From contig JAJEKV010000039.1 in NCBI GenBank assembly GCA_021234155.1, forward strand, positions 13,874,939 to 13,938,938: 64,000 bases of DNA, written 5' to 3'. A program made the translations under genes and the position numbers. Shown here piece by piece: positions 12,878 through 22,310 of this stretch. The notes beneath the pieces are model-generated. The model was not told the DNA's origin, ran no database searches, and saw only the letters and a program-made list of their open reading frames with translations. This DNA is from Isoetes taiwanensis (taxonomy: Eukaryota > Streptophyta > Lycopodiopsida > Isoetales > Isoetaceae). Within the stretch, counting starts at the first letter, position 1. Every line of letters starts with the position of its first letter.

Positions 12878-14619
12878 TTCCTAACCGACATGCCCTTAAC
12901 TAACTCGGGCAAAACCGCCTAGACTTTCAAGGGAGTAGTCACTTACCCATTTGTCGGCCCCGAACACCCTGCCGTGCACATCTGGCACCAACACTGCCCA
13001 TGGGCCCGCGATACCTCCCACTAGAACTATGCTCGCCCCGAGCATCCAAGCCATACCATGTCAGCAATGATTACTAAGTCTTTGCAAATTACCTATGCAT
13101 AGTATCCATAGACTGGAACCTCTAGACCCGCCTCCGATAATTAAATGGACTCCTACCACCGACGGTTAGATACCGGCTGGCTAATTGCCTTCAATGAGTG
13201 CACCGGAAACGAGGACACTTGAGGAACTATGCATATTACTGCATACCCTTGGTCTAACTCTGGCCTCCAGGCGATGTGCACAACAGACACTGCGGCACGA
13301 GTGCGCACAAACATGGCAAAATTTCTTTGTGGCGGCTTGCTACTTCCACATGCCGAGAGCAACTTTTACCACGCACTTGGATGTGGACAGCAGGAGCCCT
13401 ATGTCGATCTATATGATGACATACACAAGATGCATACCGGTGCTGGGATTTAATGCCAGACAAAGGGCAGCAGATCCCAAAATTCGCACTCTACCGAGGA
13501 TGTGTTGCAAATGACCTCAAGTAGAGATGGTTTGGCTGGCAAATGGCATCACAGATGTACGAGCACCGGCCGCTACCATGATCTTTGACCTCGGCCACTG
13601 CAATGGTCAAGACAAGGTCATCCTCCAAATTGGGCTTCCACTTGTGTAGACAGAGAACCAGTGGGGGCCAAGATCAGGTGGTGGATCACGCTGCGGCCAA
13701 GGCACGAGCAATGCCTACACTTGATCACTGCTTGCCCGGACAAAAATGGACGGCAGCAGACCACCACCTGCCTGGCAGTATAGATCATAGCCAACCGAGT
13801 AACTCCATTGCCCCAACACCCCATGTACCACGGCCATGCCCGACTATGATCATGCATGGTCTATGCAGGATGCTTGAGCATGAGCCGCCGGAGCCGCAAC
13901 CCACATCTCCAACAGCCAGACTACCACCAACCAAATCCTTCCGGGAGGGTGTGATGATGTTTGGGAGAGACCGCCTCACCCACCAGGGTCGCAGAACCAC
14001 CTTCCCCGGCAATCACCGGGTTCAAGGACGTAATGCCTGAGTCAAAACGATGGCCCGCCAAGTGTTGACTCCCACCATTCGCCTCAGCGTCTGGCTGACA
14101 CCGCCTCCTCCTCAAGACCAAGCACCACAGCACCATGTTATCCTCTAGGACTGCCACCCTAGGGCCTTCCTTGAGAAAGGTCTTCGAGTAAGCCCAAGAT
14201 GTGTAAAATTTCATGGTGAAATATTACCCCGAACAATGGTGGACACTGCCACCGTATGACCCAATGGGAAGTCGCACCAAGGACTCCACAGGCTGTGCCT
14301 AGCAATCGGGTCATTACCGAAGGATGTCATAATGGGCCTGCAACTTCGCTAATCTGAAGGCAAGAGATTTGGATGGTGGCGTGTGCGTAGCTTCTCAAGT
14401 GGGCCGGGCCTCCACTGGTGCTTTGCTCACAAGACTCTTCATTGTGGCATTGCAAGAAGCCTCCCCTCGGTGACCTGACCACGTGAGAGCTGTGCCTATA
14501 TACAAAGGGACCCCGACACTTCAAACAACCATCGTACTCCATTATGGTTTTCCGGGCCTGGCTCTCGCCAAGTTGCTTGCCGGGATTCTCGAGAGCTACG
14601 ATTGACACTTTGGGCGTGA

Positions 14620-15560
14620 GGGATGGAGAAGTGCTGGCTCAGAGGCAGTGCTCTCGCCCCCCATCTATCATTGACCATCTTCACTCGGGCTAACACTCAT
14701 GAGGATAGCTCTAATCGACGCCGTAACTGTGATCACAGCTGCGGATTTCGCAGCGGCTTACGCTGGCCTCGGGATAAAGCTGTGATTTATCGTATTAGGA
14801 CCCCTCACGACTCTGCGTATCGCTATATGGCTGCACTATACGAGGCTTGCTCCTATTGCCTCACACCGCTTCTGGGAGCCCAAGAGCCAGTAGCATTGTG
14901 CCAGGCGCCTATCCCCGACGCCGCTTTTGGTGGCCATTGACCAGCTAGAAGAATGGCTACCGAGCACGGGAGGCGCCATTGATGCACCATATAATCCGCA
15001 GAATCATATATGCTCGAAGGATGTTGGCCCTCCTGCACCAGAGGACATGCAACGCCACCTGATGCTTTGACACTTTCTCGCCAATTCACCGACATGAGAG
15101 TTAATTTGACTAAGACAAGGGTGTCACTGTCCCATCATCCCAAGACCCACGTCTTTCCTCATTCACTTACCAAAGTGTGTAGTGGAGGTGGCTCACCCTT
15201 TATAAGTATTTGGGCATTGGAGTTTTCATCACCACACACCGGGATGCATCCATCAAAGCACAACGAAATGGAAAGCCTCAGATGCAATGCAAACAATACA
15301 AGGGCAGAGTCAGATGCATGGGGTCACAAAGCACACTTGCTCGTGCCTTTGGTTGAACCGGGTCCTCCTCTATGGGGCGTAAGGGGGGGCCAAGATATCC
15401 TCACCACTTGGAACGATTCCAGAGGGTGTGCAAAAAAGCTTTGGCCCGCACTGAGCAAACCACCATTCCATATCGGATCTGCCCAAGAGACAAAGCCTTC
15501 ATTACAAGAGGGTCGCTACCGGAACGTCACATTATTTACTCTGCAGGTGGTGGCTGGTGG
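14620..15560 (+). pseudogene. LINE reverse transcriptase remnant
   Basis: The plus-strand frame shows blocks typical of the LINE RT thumb and following region. DALTLSRQFTDMRVNLTKT near 15.06-15.12 kb resembles the MRLxVNLxKTK block. Next comes an FxSIWALEFSS segment that fits the YLGIxFSS block, then HLLVPLVEPGPPLWGVRG, which fits the LVxPVLLYGxEVWG block. The LINE at 45.6-47.3 kb shows related versions of the later blocks (KYPGIDFTTN). Frameshifts separate the parts and no complete catalytic domain survives. Confidence 0.6.
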
Positions 15561-15699
15561 ATGAAGCCCGCTGCCCAACCTTACAGTTTTGCACCAAAGC
15601 TCGGGCTGAAAGAGACAAGGTTTAGTGGGAGCCCTCATGAGGAATGATGGACCAGTACATCAAGGAACGGGCAATACTTAGCAAGATTTTGATGATGGC

Positions 15700-16110
15700 T
15701 AAGCTTTGGGATGCAGGCCCTCACACATGTCAAGGTGGCAAATTATTGACAAAGCAGTGTTAATCCCATAAGCTCACTTAGGGCCCACACCACTACTCCG
15801 CACCCATCTACCCATGAAAAGCCGCAGTAGATCGCCCATTCGCACAGCACCCACCTCCAGACAGATGTGGAGATGGATTCGGGATGCGGGTGGAGGATGT
15901 AGTCCTGGCTGGCCGCTGGTCAGGCGCCATTGAGGATGCAGAAAGTCACGCCTCCGGTGCCCTGCTCAGAGCATATCCTCCTCAGATGCTCTGCTAGTTG
16001 TGCCCCATCGTTCTGGCATGAGCTAATGAGCACCATCAGAGGGTTTAAGGAACGACTTAGTAAATGGATACGCTGACCTCGCTTATGCCCCTCGTCCGAC
16101 ATTAACCCTC
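15700..16110 (+). pseudogene. LINE C-terminal region remnant
   Basis: Near 15.95-16.08 kb the plus-strand translation reads SEHILLRCSASCAPSFWHEL. This matches the (E/T)xEHLLLRCP...LWxEL pattern of the Cys/His region at the end of many LINE ORF2 proteins. It sits in the expected place, about 200 bp before the 3' tail. A Cys pair that should precede the His is degraded. Confidence 0.5.
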
Positions 16111-16278
16111 ACCGCATTGCGGATTATGTATATAATCGTGCATGTCAAAGATCCCTATTGCTAATAAGGTTTTTCAAACTTTCTGGCGGGGGTTTTAACC
16201 GGTAGTAATACGCCCGCCGGCCTTCTCTTTGTACTTGGGTCCCATAGGCCAGCTTGGTCTCCGTGACGATAAAATCAT

Positions 16279-16294
16279 ATTCTATTCTATTCTA
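16279..16294 (+). repeat. LINE 3' tail, (TTCTA)n
   Basis: Three tandem TTCTA-type units directly precede the right-hand target duplication. A short tandem-repeat tail instead of poly(A) is known for several LINE clades. The related LINE at 47.3 kb ends in a TTCC repeat instead. Confidence 0.7.
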
Positions 16295-16880
16295 TTCTTG
16301 AGTCTATACATAATCAAAGATATTTTTTTATCATTTAAACCCTGAAGTACGCTGTATTATATAATCTCCTCTTCAGATCACCCGCCATCGAGAAAAGCCG
16401 ACGAAGTCTAATTGATGCAAATAATGTTTATGGAAGCGCTAAGGCATGATAAATTGCAGCCAGATCCAACTGACTACGTGGGCAAAGACCCTATGAAAAT
16501 CGAATCCTTCACGAAAGTGTATCCTTTGGCAACCACCGGCTTTTATGTCAATAAAAGATCCATCAATGATACTTAGTTCTTAAAAATCCATTTCCACCCA
16601 ATAATGTTTTTATTCACCGGTTTAGGCAAGTTCCCAAGTCCCTTTGTTTGGCAAGCATAGATAATTCCTCTGTATATCACAACCAATGTAAATGCTTTGT
16701 CGCTTTGAGTATATATGTAGGGTTCAATCTCTTCTCGAATCAGAATTACAAGAGCAAAGACATAAAGAATCAATGATGGTAGCAAAGTTAAAGTCCCATC
16801 AATCTTCGAGGTGGGAGGGAGTTTGTGCAGTATATAGGAGTTAAAGAGTGTTGGCTTTGACTTACAAGAGTCTCCCAATG
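16295..16880 (-). pseudogene. Ty1/copia reverse transcriptase, N-terminal part
   Basis: Minus-strand frames show NIIGWKWIFKN (copia GCKWVFKxK), then VVAKGYTF (ARLVAKGYTQ), an ALAL segment, a LHQLD block (xxLHQMDVxTAFL), and a degraded 'GDxxEEIYMxQPxGF' block. The sequence stops at YV.(R/T)L near 16,300, where the LINE is inserted. The order and spacing match copia RT. Stop codons and frameshifts show that it is dead. Its continuation is at 12,877 and below. Confidence 0.8.
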
Positions 16881-17640
16881 ATAAACTTAAAAGGAAGGCT
16901 TCAATTGCTCAAGATGTATAGGTAAAGGGATAAATATTTAGATTTGACTGGTTCTAATAGATCGAGGGACGAAAAGGATGATATGTCAACTTCAACTCGA
17001 GGCAGGATCGCATAGAGAAGAACAAGCGTATGGAGAAGGACAAGGTAGATGGAGGAGGACAAGTGATGAAAATCTTGACGAAGAGAGGAACATGGAGCAA
17101 GAGTGGAATAGGTTGAGAACTAGAACTAGAATTAGCTCAAGACTTACATTCTGATTGTGCAAAGGTGTATGAAGTGAGGTACATGAGAAATAGAATCAAC
17201 TAAGGATAGAGAAGATGTACCAATTTGAAACAAATTTCTGATCTGGTATCATAGTTTGGTAAAGGCGTACTGGCGAAATTTCCATGGAGTACAATCTTCT
17301 GCCTTCCACAAATTGTATGCTTTAGATAAAAACTGCTGTATCAGGTCATATCAGCCTATCCCTTCATATGTGAGTTGGATATCCATCAAAATTATGAGTG
17401 GATCACCCATAATTTGCTATTCTTTGAAGTACTTCTCGGGAGGAATAGATGGCGAAGAACACGCGGGAATTAAAACACTGGGTTTGATCATGCAAACTTC
17501 ATAGGGCTAGAATGAAAGTGGAGCCCTACTAGAAACATAGGTTGTCATAATGTCAAATTTCAAAATTCGTGGTAAGCCTTTATGCTTTAACATACTCTTT
17601 AAGCAACCATGATATCTTTTACGCCCGCCACCCTGCTTTT
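16881..17640 (-). other. Copia integrase-to-RT linker region, decayed
   Basis: This lies between recognisable integrase (17.6-18.3 kb) and RT (16.3-16.9 kb) on the minus strand. In copia elements this span encodes the variable integrase C terminus and linker. No conserved motif can be read here. Repeated AGGA/GGAC-rich text near 16,970-17,110 suggests local expansion. Confidence 0.4.
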
Positions 17641-18330
17641 TGAGCATGAGCTGCATACACTAACTCCCTTTTATACCTTTGATGTCCACATAAGCTTCAA
17701 ACTCTTGAGACATGTATTCGCCTCCATTATCCGCTCACTGCCTTGATGGTTGTTGAAAATTCATTTTCACCAACTGATCAAAGTTTTTGAATAGATAAAG
17801 CTTGAGACTTAAGTTCGAGCAGGATAAACCCAAGTAAATCGTTAAAATCATCAACCAGGACAATGAAATAACGTGACCACCAAATACAGTGATGACAAAT
17901 ATCTCAATGAATTAGTCTGAGGTTTTTGGGCCTCGACCGCTTTGTAGGAAAAGGTTGAGCCGACCTGCCAAGTCCGGCAGCATGACAAAAAGGTTTTAAC
18001 TTGAAAACAAACCCCAAAACCATTTTGAGCCGAGAAGCAATGACTAAAGGCGTGATTGATGTGACCATACCTTTTCATGCCAAAGATGTTCCCGAGTTTT
18101 AGATATACAACGCTATTAAGTGAGATGATTCCCGAGAAAACAAGTTGACAAAGGTTTTCCATCGATATACAAGCCTTCATCATTGAGATGCCCTGACAAC
18201 GGGCCCCATGAAGACCACAAAGTAAAGGATCTTTTTCATGATATGACAAGTCCAAGAAAAGAACCTAAAATCCAAATTGTTGTCAAACTCACCGACACTA
18301 AGAAGGTTTACTAGCGCATCAGAACCAAAA
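17641..18330 (-). pseudogene. Ty1/copia GAG-pre-integrase and integrase remnant
   Basis: On the minus strand a LLSVGEFDNN block near 18,290 matches the copia gag-pre-integrase 'LLSVxxLxxxG' motif. It is followed by TWQVGSTFSYKAVEAQKP near 17,950, like the 'GKQxRxxFPxxxxRAxxP' stretch before the integrase core. SDNGGEYMSQEFEAYV near 17,720 is the integrase core block around the second catalytic Asp. The order is correct for copia. Stops and frameshifts interrupt it. The upstream protease and gag are missing, and the sequence is cut at about 18,475 by another copia fragment. Confidence 0.75.
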
Positions 18331-18474
18331 TGATGTCCCTCAATTCAAAGTTGTACTAACTGCTTTGAAACCGACAAAGACTCCTTTCCTTTGATCAGCA
18401 GACCCCATCTCGCCATTCTGTAACCATGTTTCTGAATCAGATTTCAGATCCCAGCATGAATCATCTCCACCGTT

Positions 18475-18560
18475 TCACCGTATCAAGAAAGGATGGTTTA
18501 CCAAAACTTGTCGGGTCGCCAGCTTGCTCAGACAGACTTTTATATTATTCCCACATCGTG
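18475..18560 (+). pseudogene. Copia polyprotein tail lying before the 5' LTR
   Basis: The plus strand here reads SRKDGLPKLVGSPA, which aligns with the copia polyprotein end at 21,934-21,990 (FTKQLVGSPG) and with the ADxFTKxL motif in general. It directly precedes the left LTR of the plus-strand copia. A pol tail upstream of a 5' LTR is what a tandem copia array sharing LTRs would leave behind. Confidence 0.55.
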
Positions 18561-18569
18561 ACTTCAGGG

Positions 18570-18926
18570 AATACCGTGTCAGGGTGTCTCATATTGCCCT
18601 TGCTCGTGGGGATAGAGTTCTTTTTCATTTCCTCACTTTAGCTCAAAATTGCTTTCTATTGTTTTCTTTTTTGTTTTCTTCATGCACCGCTAGGGATGTT
18701 GAATATTCATATTCCACCTTGGCGCGCATGCAGATACTTCACATGCATCGCAGCATGCACACTTTGATGACTAGACAGTCGACATCATCTTGTTGTCGAC
18801 TGACATATAATGTGAGTCATGCACCACCTTAGACCGCTTTGTGTTAGTTCACTGAGCCTGGGAAGGTCATGCTACATTGTACACTTTGCTTTCTATCTTC
18901 ATATAAAGATTACCTGGAGTTCTTCA
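18570..18926 (+). repeat. Left LTR of plus-strand copia element (ends approximate)
   Basis: The start of this segment matches 22,020-22,100. Shared blocks include GGGAATA, GTGTC, CATTGCC or ATTGCCC, GGGGATAGAGTTCTTTT and TTTAGCTCAA, with the same order and spacing. It ends before ATGGTATGAGTTTTGATA near 18,928. That resembles the TGGTATCAGAGC primer-binding site of copia elements, which pairs with initiator Met-tRNA. The two LTR copies have diverged strongly, so the element is old. Confidence 0.55.
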
Positions 18927-19600
18927 TGGTATGAGTTTTGATATAAGAGGAAAGTGAGTGTCCGGGAGTTTTGTGATAGCTCTCAAATGATTGAGAATTT
19001 TAAGCCGGAGACTTTTACCGGGTCAATCGGACTTGAGATGACCCGCCTTTTAAGCCAAGTTTCTTCCTGGACGAGGAGTTCTTTATCGGCTTGCAATTTT
19101 GTGGACGGTTCTTGCAGCCCTAATCGGCTTTGTCATCGATTTTAAATTTCGCCGCTTTCCCCATATTTTCTTCGTATTTTTTCTAGGTGGGGCTGGTTTC
19201 AACATAAAGATAGTCCGTAACTTCAAATTTCTTGCTTTTAATCTTTCTCACCTCTATACATCTACAAAGAAGATTCATTGTATTTTTGAAATCTTGATTC
19301 TCATGGCATCCGTTGGTGATCCGTGGAAGTATTTCACCCATCTTGTTTTAGACATTGACAACCTGGTATACTTGAGAGATGCTTTTGAAACTAATCCTCA
19401 ATCTTAGAGATCTTGGAGATGTTTTTCTTAGACCGAATCCCCATCAGCAGAGGATAACAAGAAAGATTTTCTCGCACTTAAATCATCTCAAGACTTGTAT
19501 TTAACCGATTTCAAAGGGATATCAACTTTCAAGACTTTCACTAAAGCATTTGGTTTCTTGCAAGAAGTTTGTATTCATGAGGGGTGGGGCGCAGAATTGC
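18927..19600 (+). other. Copia 5' leader and early gag, decayed
   Basis: The segment lies between the left LTR and the readable gag. Short open frames are present, but no gag motif can be assigned before about 19,600. Confidence 0.35.
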
Positions 19601-20050
19601 TATACAAGGACAAATGAATAATCCTCGCATTTGAGAATTGTGCTAATATGAGAGATTATCTTCAACAACTCAAAATCTTGAAGGAAAACATCCTCCGAGC
19701 CGGAGGTACACTAGATGATGTTGCTTTGATTATGTATGCACTTAATGGTTTGACCAGGATTACCAAGTTTTGCTAATCATTTTAAACTCAAGGCTCGGGA
19801 TAAGATCTCTTTTAATCAAGAGTGCAGAAACTCTTGGTCGTAAATAGATAACACTAGACTTTGCCAAAGATGAGGCAAGACACTATTCAAAGGTCAAAAC
19901 TTCCTCGATCCTCCCAATCGAATCTTCCAAATCTAATGTTTCTACCAAGATTCATCAAAAACTCCTTTTGCTTGTTGGTATTGCAATAAGAAAGGCCATT
20001 TGAAGAAAGATTGTCGTGAAACTCAAATCGGACTTGGCTCAAGACATAAA
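19600..20050 (+). pseudogene. Ty1/copia gag remnant with zinc knuckle
   Basis: The plus-strand translation shows MRDYLQQLKILKENILRAGG followed by TLDDVALIMYALNGL, the conserved copia gag (UBN2-like) segment 'xxxYLQxLKxLxDxLxxxGxxxxDxxxxxxxLNGLP'. About 190 bp later it reads CWYCNKKGHLKKDC at 19,973-20,014, an intact CX2CX4HX4C zinc knuckle. Frameshifts separate these parts. Downstream, protease, integrase and the first half of RT are absent. The sequence jumps to mid-RT at 20.2 kb, which indicates an internal deletion of about 2.5-3 kb relative to a full element. Confidence 0.8.
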
Positions 20051-20195
20051 AGAGCAAGAGTCTAAAAAATAATCCTAAATCTAAGGAGGATGTACCGAGG
20101 TGTCTCAACTACAAACTAGTGCTCGTGTCTCGTGCCTCTATTGAAGAATTGGAAACCCATTTCTTAAATGTTGCCGCTACTCATTCACAGTAATC

Positions 20196-21312
20196 TTGAA
20201 GAGGAATTATATATGCAAACAACCGTGTGTTTTCGCGGATAAAAAATATCCCCGATATGTATGTAGACTCAAGAAGAGTCTCTATGGTTTGAGACAAGCA
20301 CCACAATGTTGGCACCAGAAAATTAATGCTTTTCTTCTTGAAATGGGATATCAACATCACGAAAGTATCCAAACCTCTATTTCAAAAAACAGAATAGTAT
20401 GATTTGGCCCCATTCTTGTATGTGGATGATACTATTGTGATCGGCGATGCCATTCAGCCTTTATTCAAAGAAACAAAGGATTGGCTTAAGCATAACTTCG
20501 AAGCATTACGATCCGGGGCTTATGCATTATTGTTTGGGGATTGAAGTGTGGCAAACCGCAGATGGTATACATCTTACTCAACGTATACATTTCGTGAAGT
20601 TACTAGCACGCTTTATATGACGTGACCAGATTATCTCAGATTAACGCCATGTGAACCAGGCCAAAAGCTCACAATTGAAGTCGCATTGTGAAGATACGTG
20701 ATGCTACTTTGTATCGACAGCTAGTGGGGTCATTATTATATCTCATTCATAATTTAATGCATATAGTCTATGCAAGAGGAGTTTTATCAACATTTATGCA
20801 TAATCCAAAGAAGCCACACCGGTTGCCGCTAAAAGAGTCTTGCATTATCTTCGTGGTACAAAAACGTAAGGGATTTTCTATGAACGAAGTCAATCGATCC
20901 AAAGCTTCATTTGTTTTCCTCGATTCGATATGGCATCTACGTGATATTACATCCGTGAAAAGTCTTACAGTGGTATGTTTTTTTTATGGAGGTAATCCTA
21001 TTACTTGGAAAAGTCGAAACAAGAGTCTACAAGTTTAAGTACAACCGAGGCAGAGCTTAAAAGCACTTGTTTCTATAGTTCAGGAGTTGATGTGGATTGT
21101 CCATCTCAGACATTTAAGATCTTGAGTGTTAACAAAGCCTCGCGACTTCTATTTTGTGATAACAGTTGGTGCATTGTTACATGTCAAGGATTATCAATGG
21201 GGTTTACAGATTAAACATCTTGACATTAAACTATGTTTTATAAGGGAACAAATTGATAATGGTATGCTTACATTATCCTACCGTTTCTACCCCTCGCATC
21301 AAGCAAATGGAT
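20196..21312 (+). pseudogene. Ty1/copia RT (second half) and RNase H remnant
   Basis: The first frame shows YVCRLKKSLYGLRQAPQCWH, the diagnostic copia RT block, then KINAFLLEMGY. Further on are GIEVWQTADGIHLTQ (GIEVxxxxxGIxLSQ), TLYRQLVGSLLYL (YRxxVGxLxYL), the RNase H pieces SKQESTSLSTTEAE (SSTEAEY) and DNS, and LDIKL...REQIDNG (HIDxxxHxxRExxxxG). Multiple stops and frameshifts make it inactive. The RT catalytic YVDD region reads as a degraded VCG-stop segment near 20,415-20,440. The open frame ends at the target duplication of the MULE-like element and resumes after it. Confidence 0.85.
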
Positions 21313-21321
21313 GGCTTCACT
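21313..21321. repeat. 9-bp target-site duplication GGCTTCACT, left copy
   Basis: This is identical to 21,925-21,933 immediately after the inserted element. Joining the two flanks through one copy restores the copia reading across the site, so it is a true insertion footprint. Confidence 0.9.
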
Positions 21322-21924
21322 CGTGGATAGGTTCTATACCGCATAAAAATTCAAATTCTCGACGAGTAAAAGTCAAAAAATACGATTTTTTTAATAAAAT
21401 ACGTATTTAACGCATTAAAACCTCGACCGAAAAATTTTCGCCAAGACGAAAAAAAACATGAAAGCGCGGAAAGCTGAACGCCAGAAAACGCTGAAAACCG
21501 GAACAGTTGAAAACCACAGACGCGAAAAAATCCTTCCAGATCGCTGATGATGCGAAAGTATTTTCACAGATAAGCGATAAGAATAAGAATCACAGAATTC
21601 AAATTCAATTTTTTTTTTTTTTTTTTTTTTAATGGATTTTTTTTGAATTTCACAGACGCACAGACCGCTGCGACGAAAAAATACTTTCGCGCACGCAAGA
21701 TAGTATAAGGTTTTTATGTCACAGACGCCGGTTTTCATCGCTTTCACAGTGACGCTGTAAAAATTTTCACAGACGCTTTCACGCGAGTTTTCACAGACGC
21801 TAAAAATATTCCGACGCCGGAATTTTTTTGCCGATTTTTTACGCTTTATAACGCAAATATGTGTCAGATCATACAATTCATATGTGATTCCGTGATAAAA
21901 CGCAAACAGATTGAACCTATCCCC
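21322..21924. mobile_element. MULE-like non-autonomous DNA transposon (family B, copy 1)
   Basis: The element is 603 bp. It begins CGTGGATAGGTTC and ends GAACCTATCCCC, so the terminal inverted repeats share GTGGATAGGTTC or GGGGATAGGTTC. It is flanked by a perfect 9-bp duplication, the length typical of Mutator-like elements. The interior has no transposase. It holds a T-run of about 27 near 21,608 and several copies of TTTCACAGACGC (near 21,646, 21,765 and 21,787) that look like subterminal protein-binding repeats. The long minus-strand open frame across it is an artefact of low stop-codon density. A second copy is at 29,060-29,540. Confidence 0.85.
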
Positions 21925-21933
21925 GGCTTCACT
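21925..21933. repeat. 9-bp target-site duplication GGCTTCACT, right copy
   Basis: Matches 21,313-21,321 exactly. See the element between them. Confidence 0.9.
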
Positions 21934-22010
21934 AAACAACTTGTCGGGTCGCCAGGCTTGTTCGTGATGAAGCAGATTCCGCGATATTATTCCCCGCATC
22001 GCGGACTTCG
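21934..22010 (+). pseudogene. End of copia polyprotein after the MULE-like insertion
   Basis: The plus-strand frame resumes as TKQLVGSPGLF, the end of the copia pol (DGFTKQL motif). The first part of this motif (SIKQMDGF) lies before the insertion at about 21,300-21,320. This confirms that the MULE-like element landed in the last codons of the polyprotein. Confidence 0.7.
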
Positions 22011-22014
22011 TGGG

Positions 22015-22310
22015 AATAATGTGCCGTGGTGTCCGACATTGCCTCTTGAGCCTCAAGGGGATAGAGTTCTTTTCATTTTTCGCCTTTAGCTCAATTGCTT
22101 TTATTGTGTTTTTGACTTGCTGGTTGCCTTCCGTGTGTCCTTCCTTTGCTAGTTTTTTTTACAAACGAGAGGGCTTAATTTTTTTCCCCTGGTTTGATCC
22201 GGCAATAAAATTGCTCATAGACTTTCTTCGGCTCCAGATTAGTGTTTTGAAGCCCTAGCTGCTGATGGCGGCTCTGATATGTAGCACTGGTTGCCTGGAG
22301 TAGGTTAGAT
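22015..22310 (+). repeat. Right LTR of plus-strand copia element (ends approximate)
   Basis: Homologous to 18,570-18,926 over the blocks GGGAATA, GTGTC, CATTGCC, GGGGATAGAGTTCTTTTCAT and TTTAGCTCAATTGCTTT. The 3' limit is not sharp because the LTR pair has diverged. Confidence 0.5.

Larger units (their letters stand above)
12878..16294 (+). mobile_element. LINE retrotransposon inserted in the copia RT
   Basis: A 3.4-kb, GC-richer block splits the minus-strand copia RT exactly between its conserved blocks. It is flanked by a 6-bp TTCTTG duplication and ends on the plus strand in a (TTCTA)n tail at about 16,279-16,294, which is a non-LTR retrotransposon signature. Decayed RT and C-terminal motifs read on the plus strand in its 3' half. 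The 5' half (12.9-14.6 kb) has long but unassignable open frames, probably decayed ORF1 or endonuclease sequence. It is younger than the copia element it interrupts. Confidence 0.75.

Noticed and set aside
13585-14214. 151-codon plus-strand and overlapping minus-strand frames
   Set aside because: GC-rich DNA inside the inserted LINE gives long open frames on several frames at once. No motif supports any of them.
21415-22056. 213-codon minus-strand frame
   Set aside because: It spans a non-autonomous transposon, includes a lysine run from a T-tract, and crosses the element end into copia sequence.
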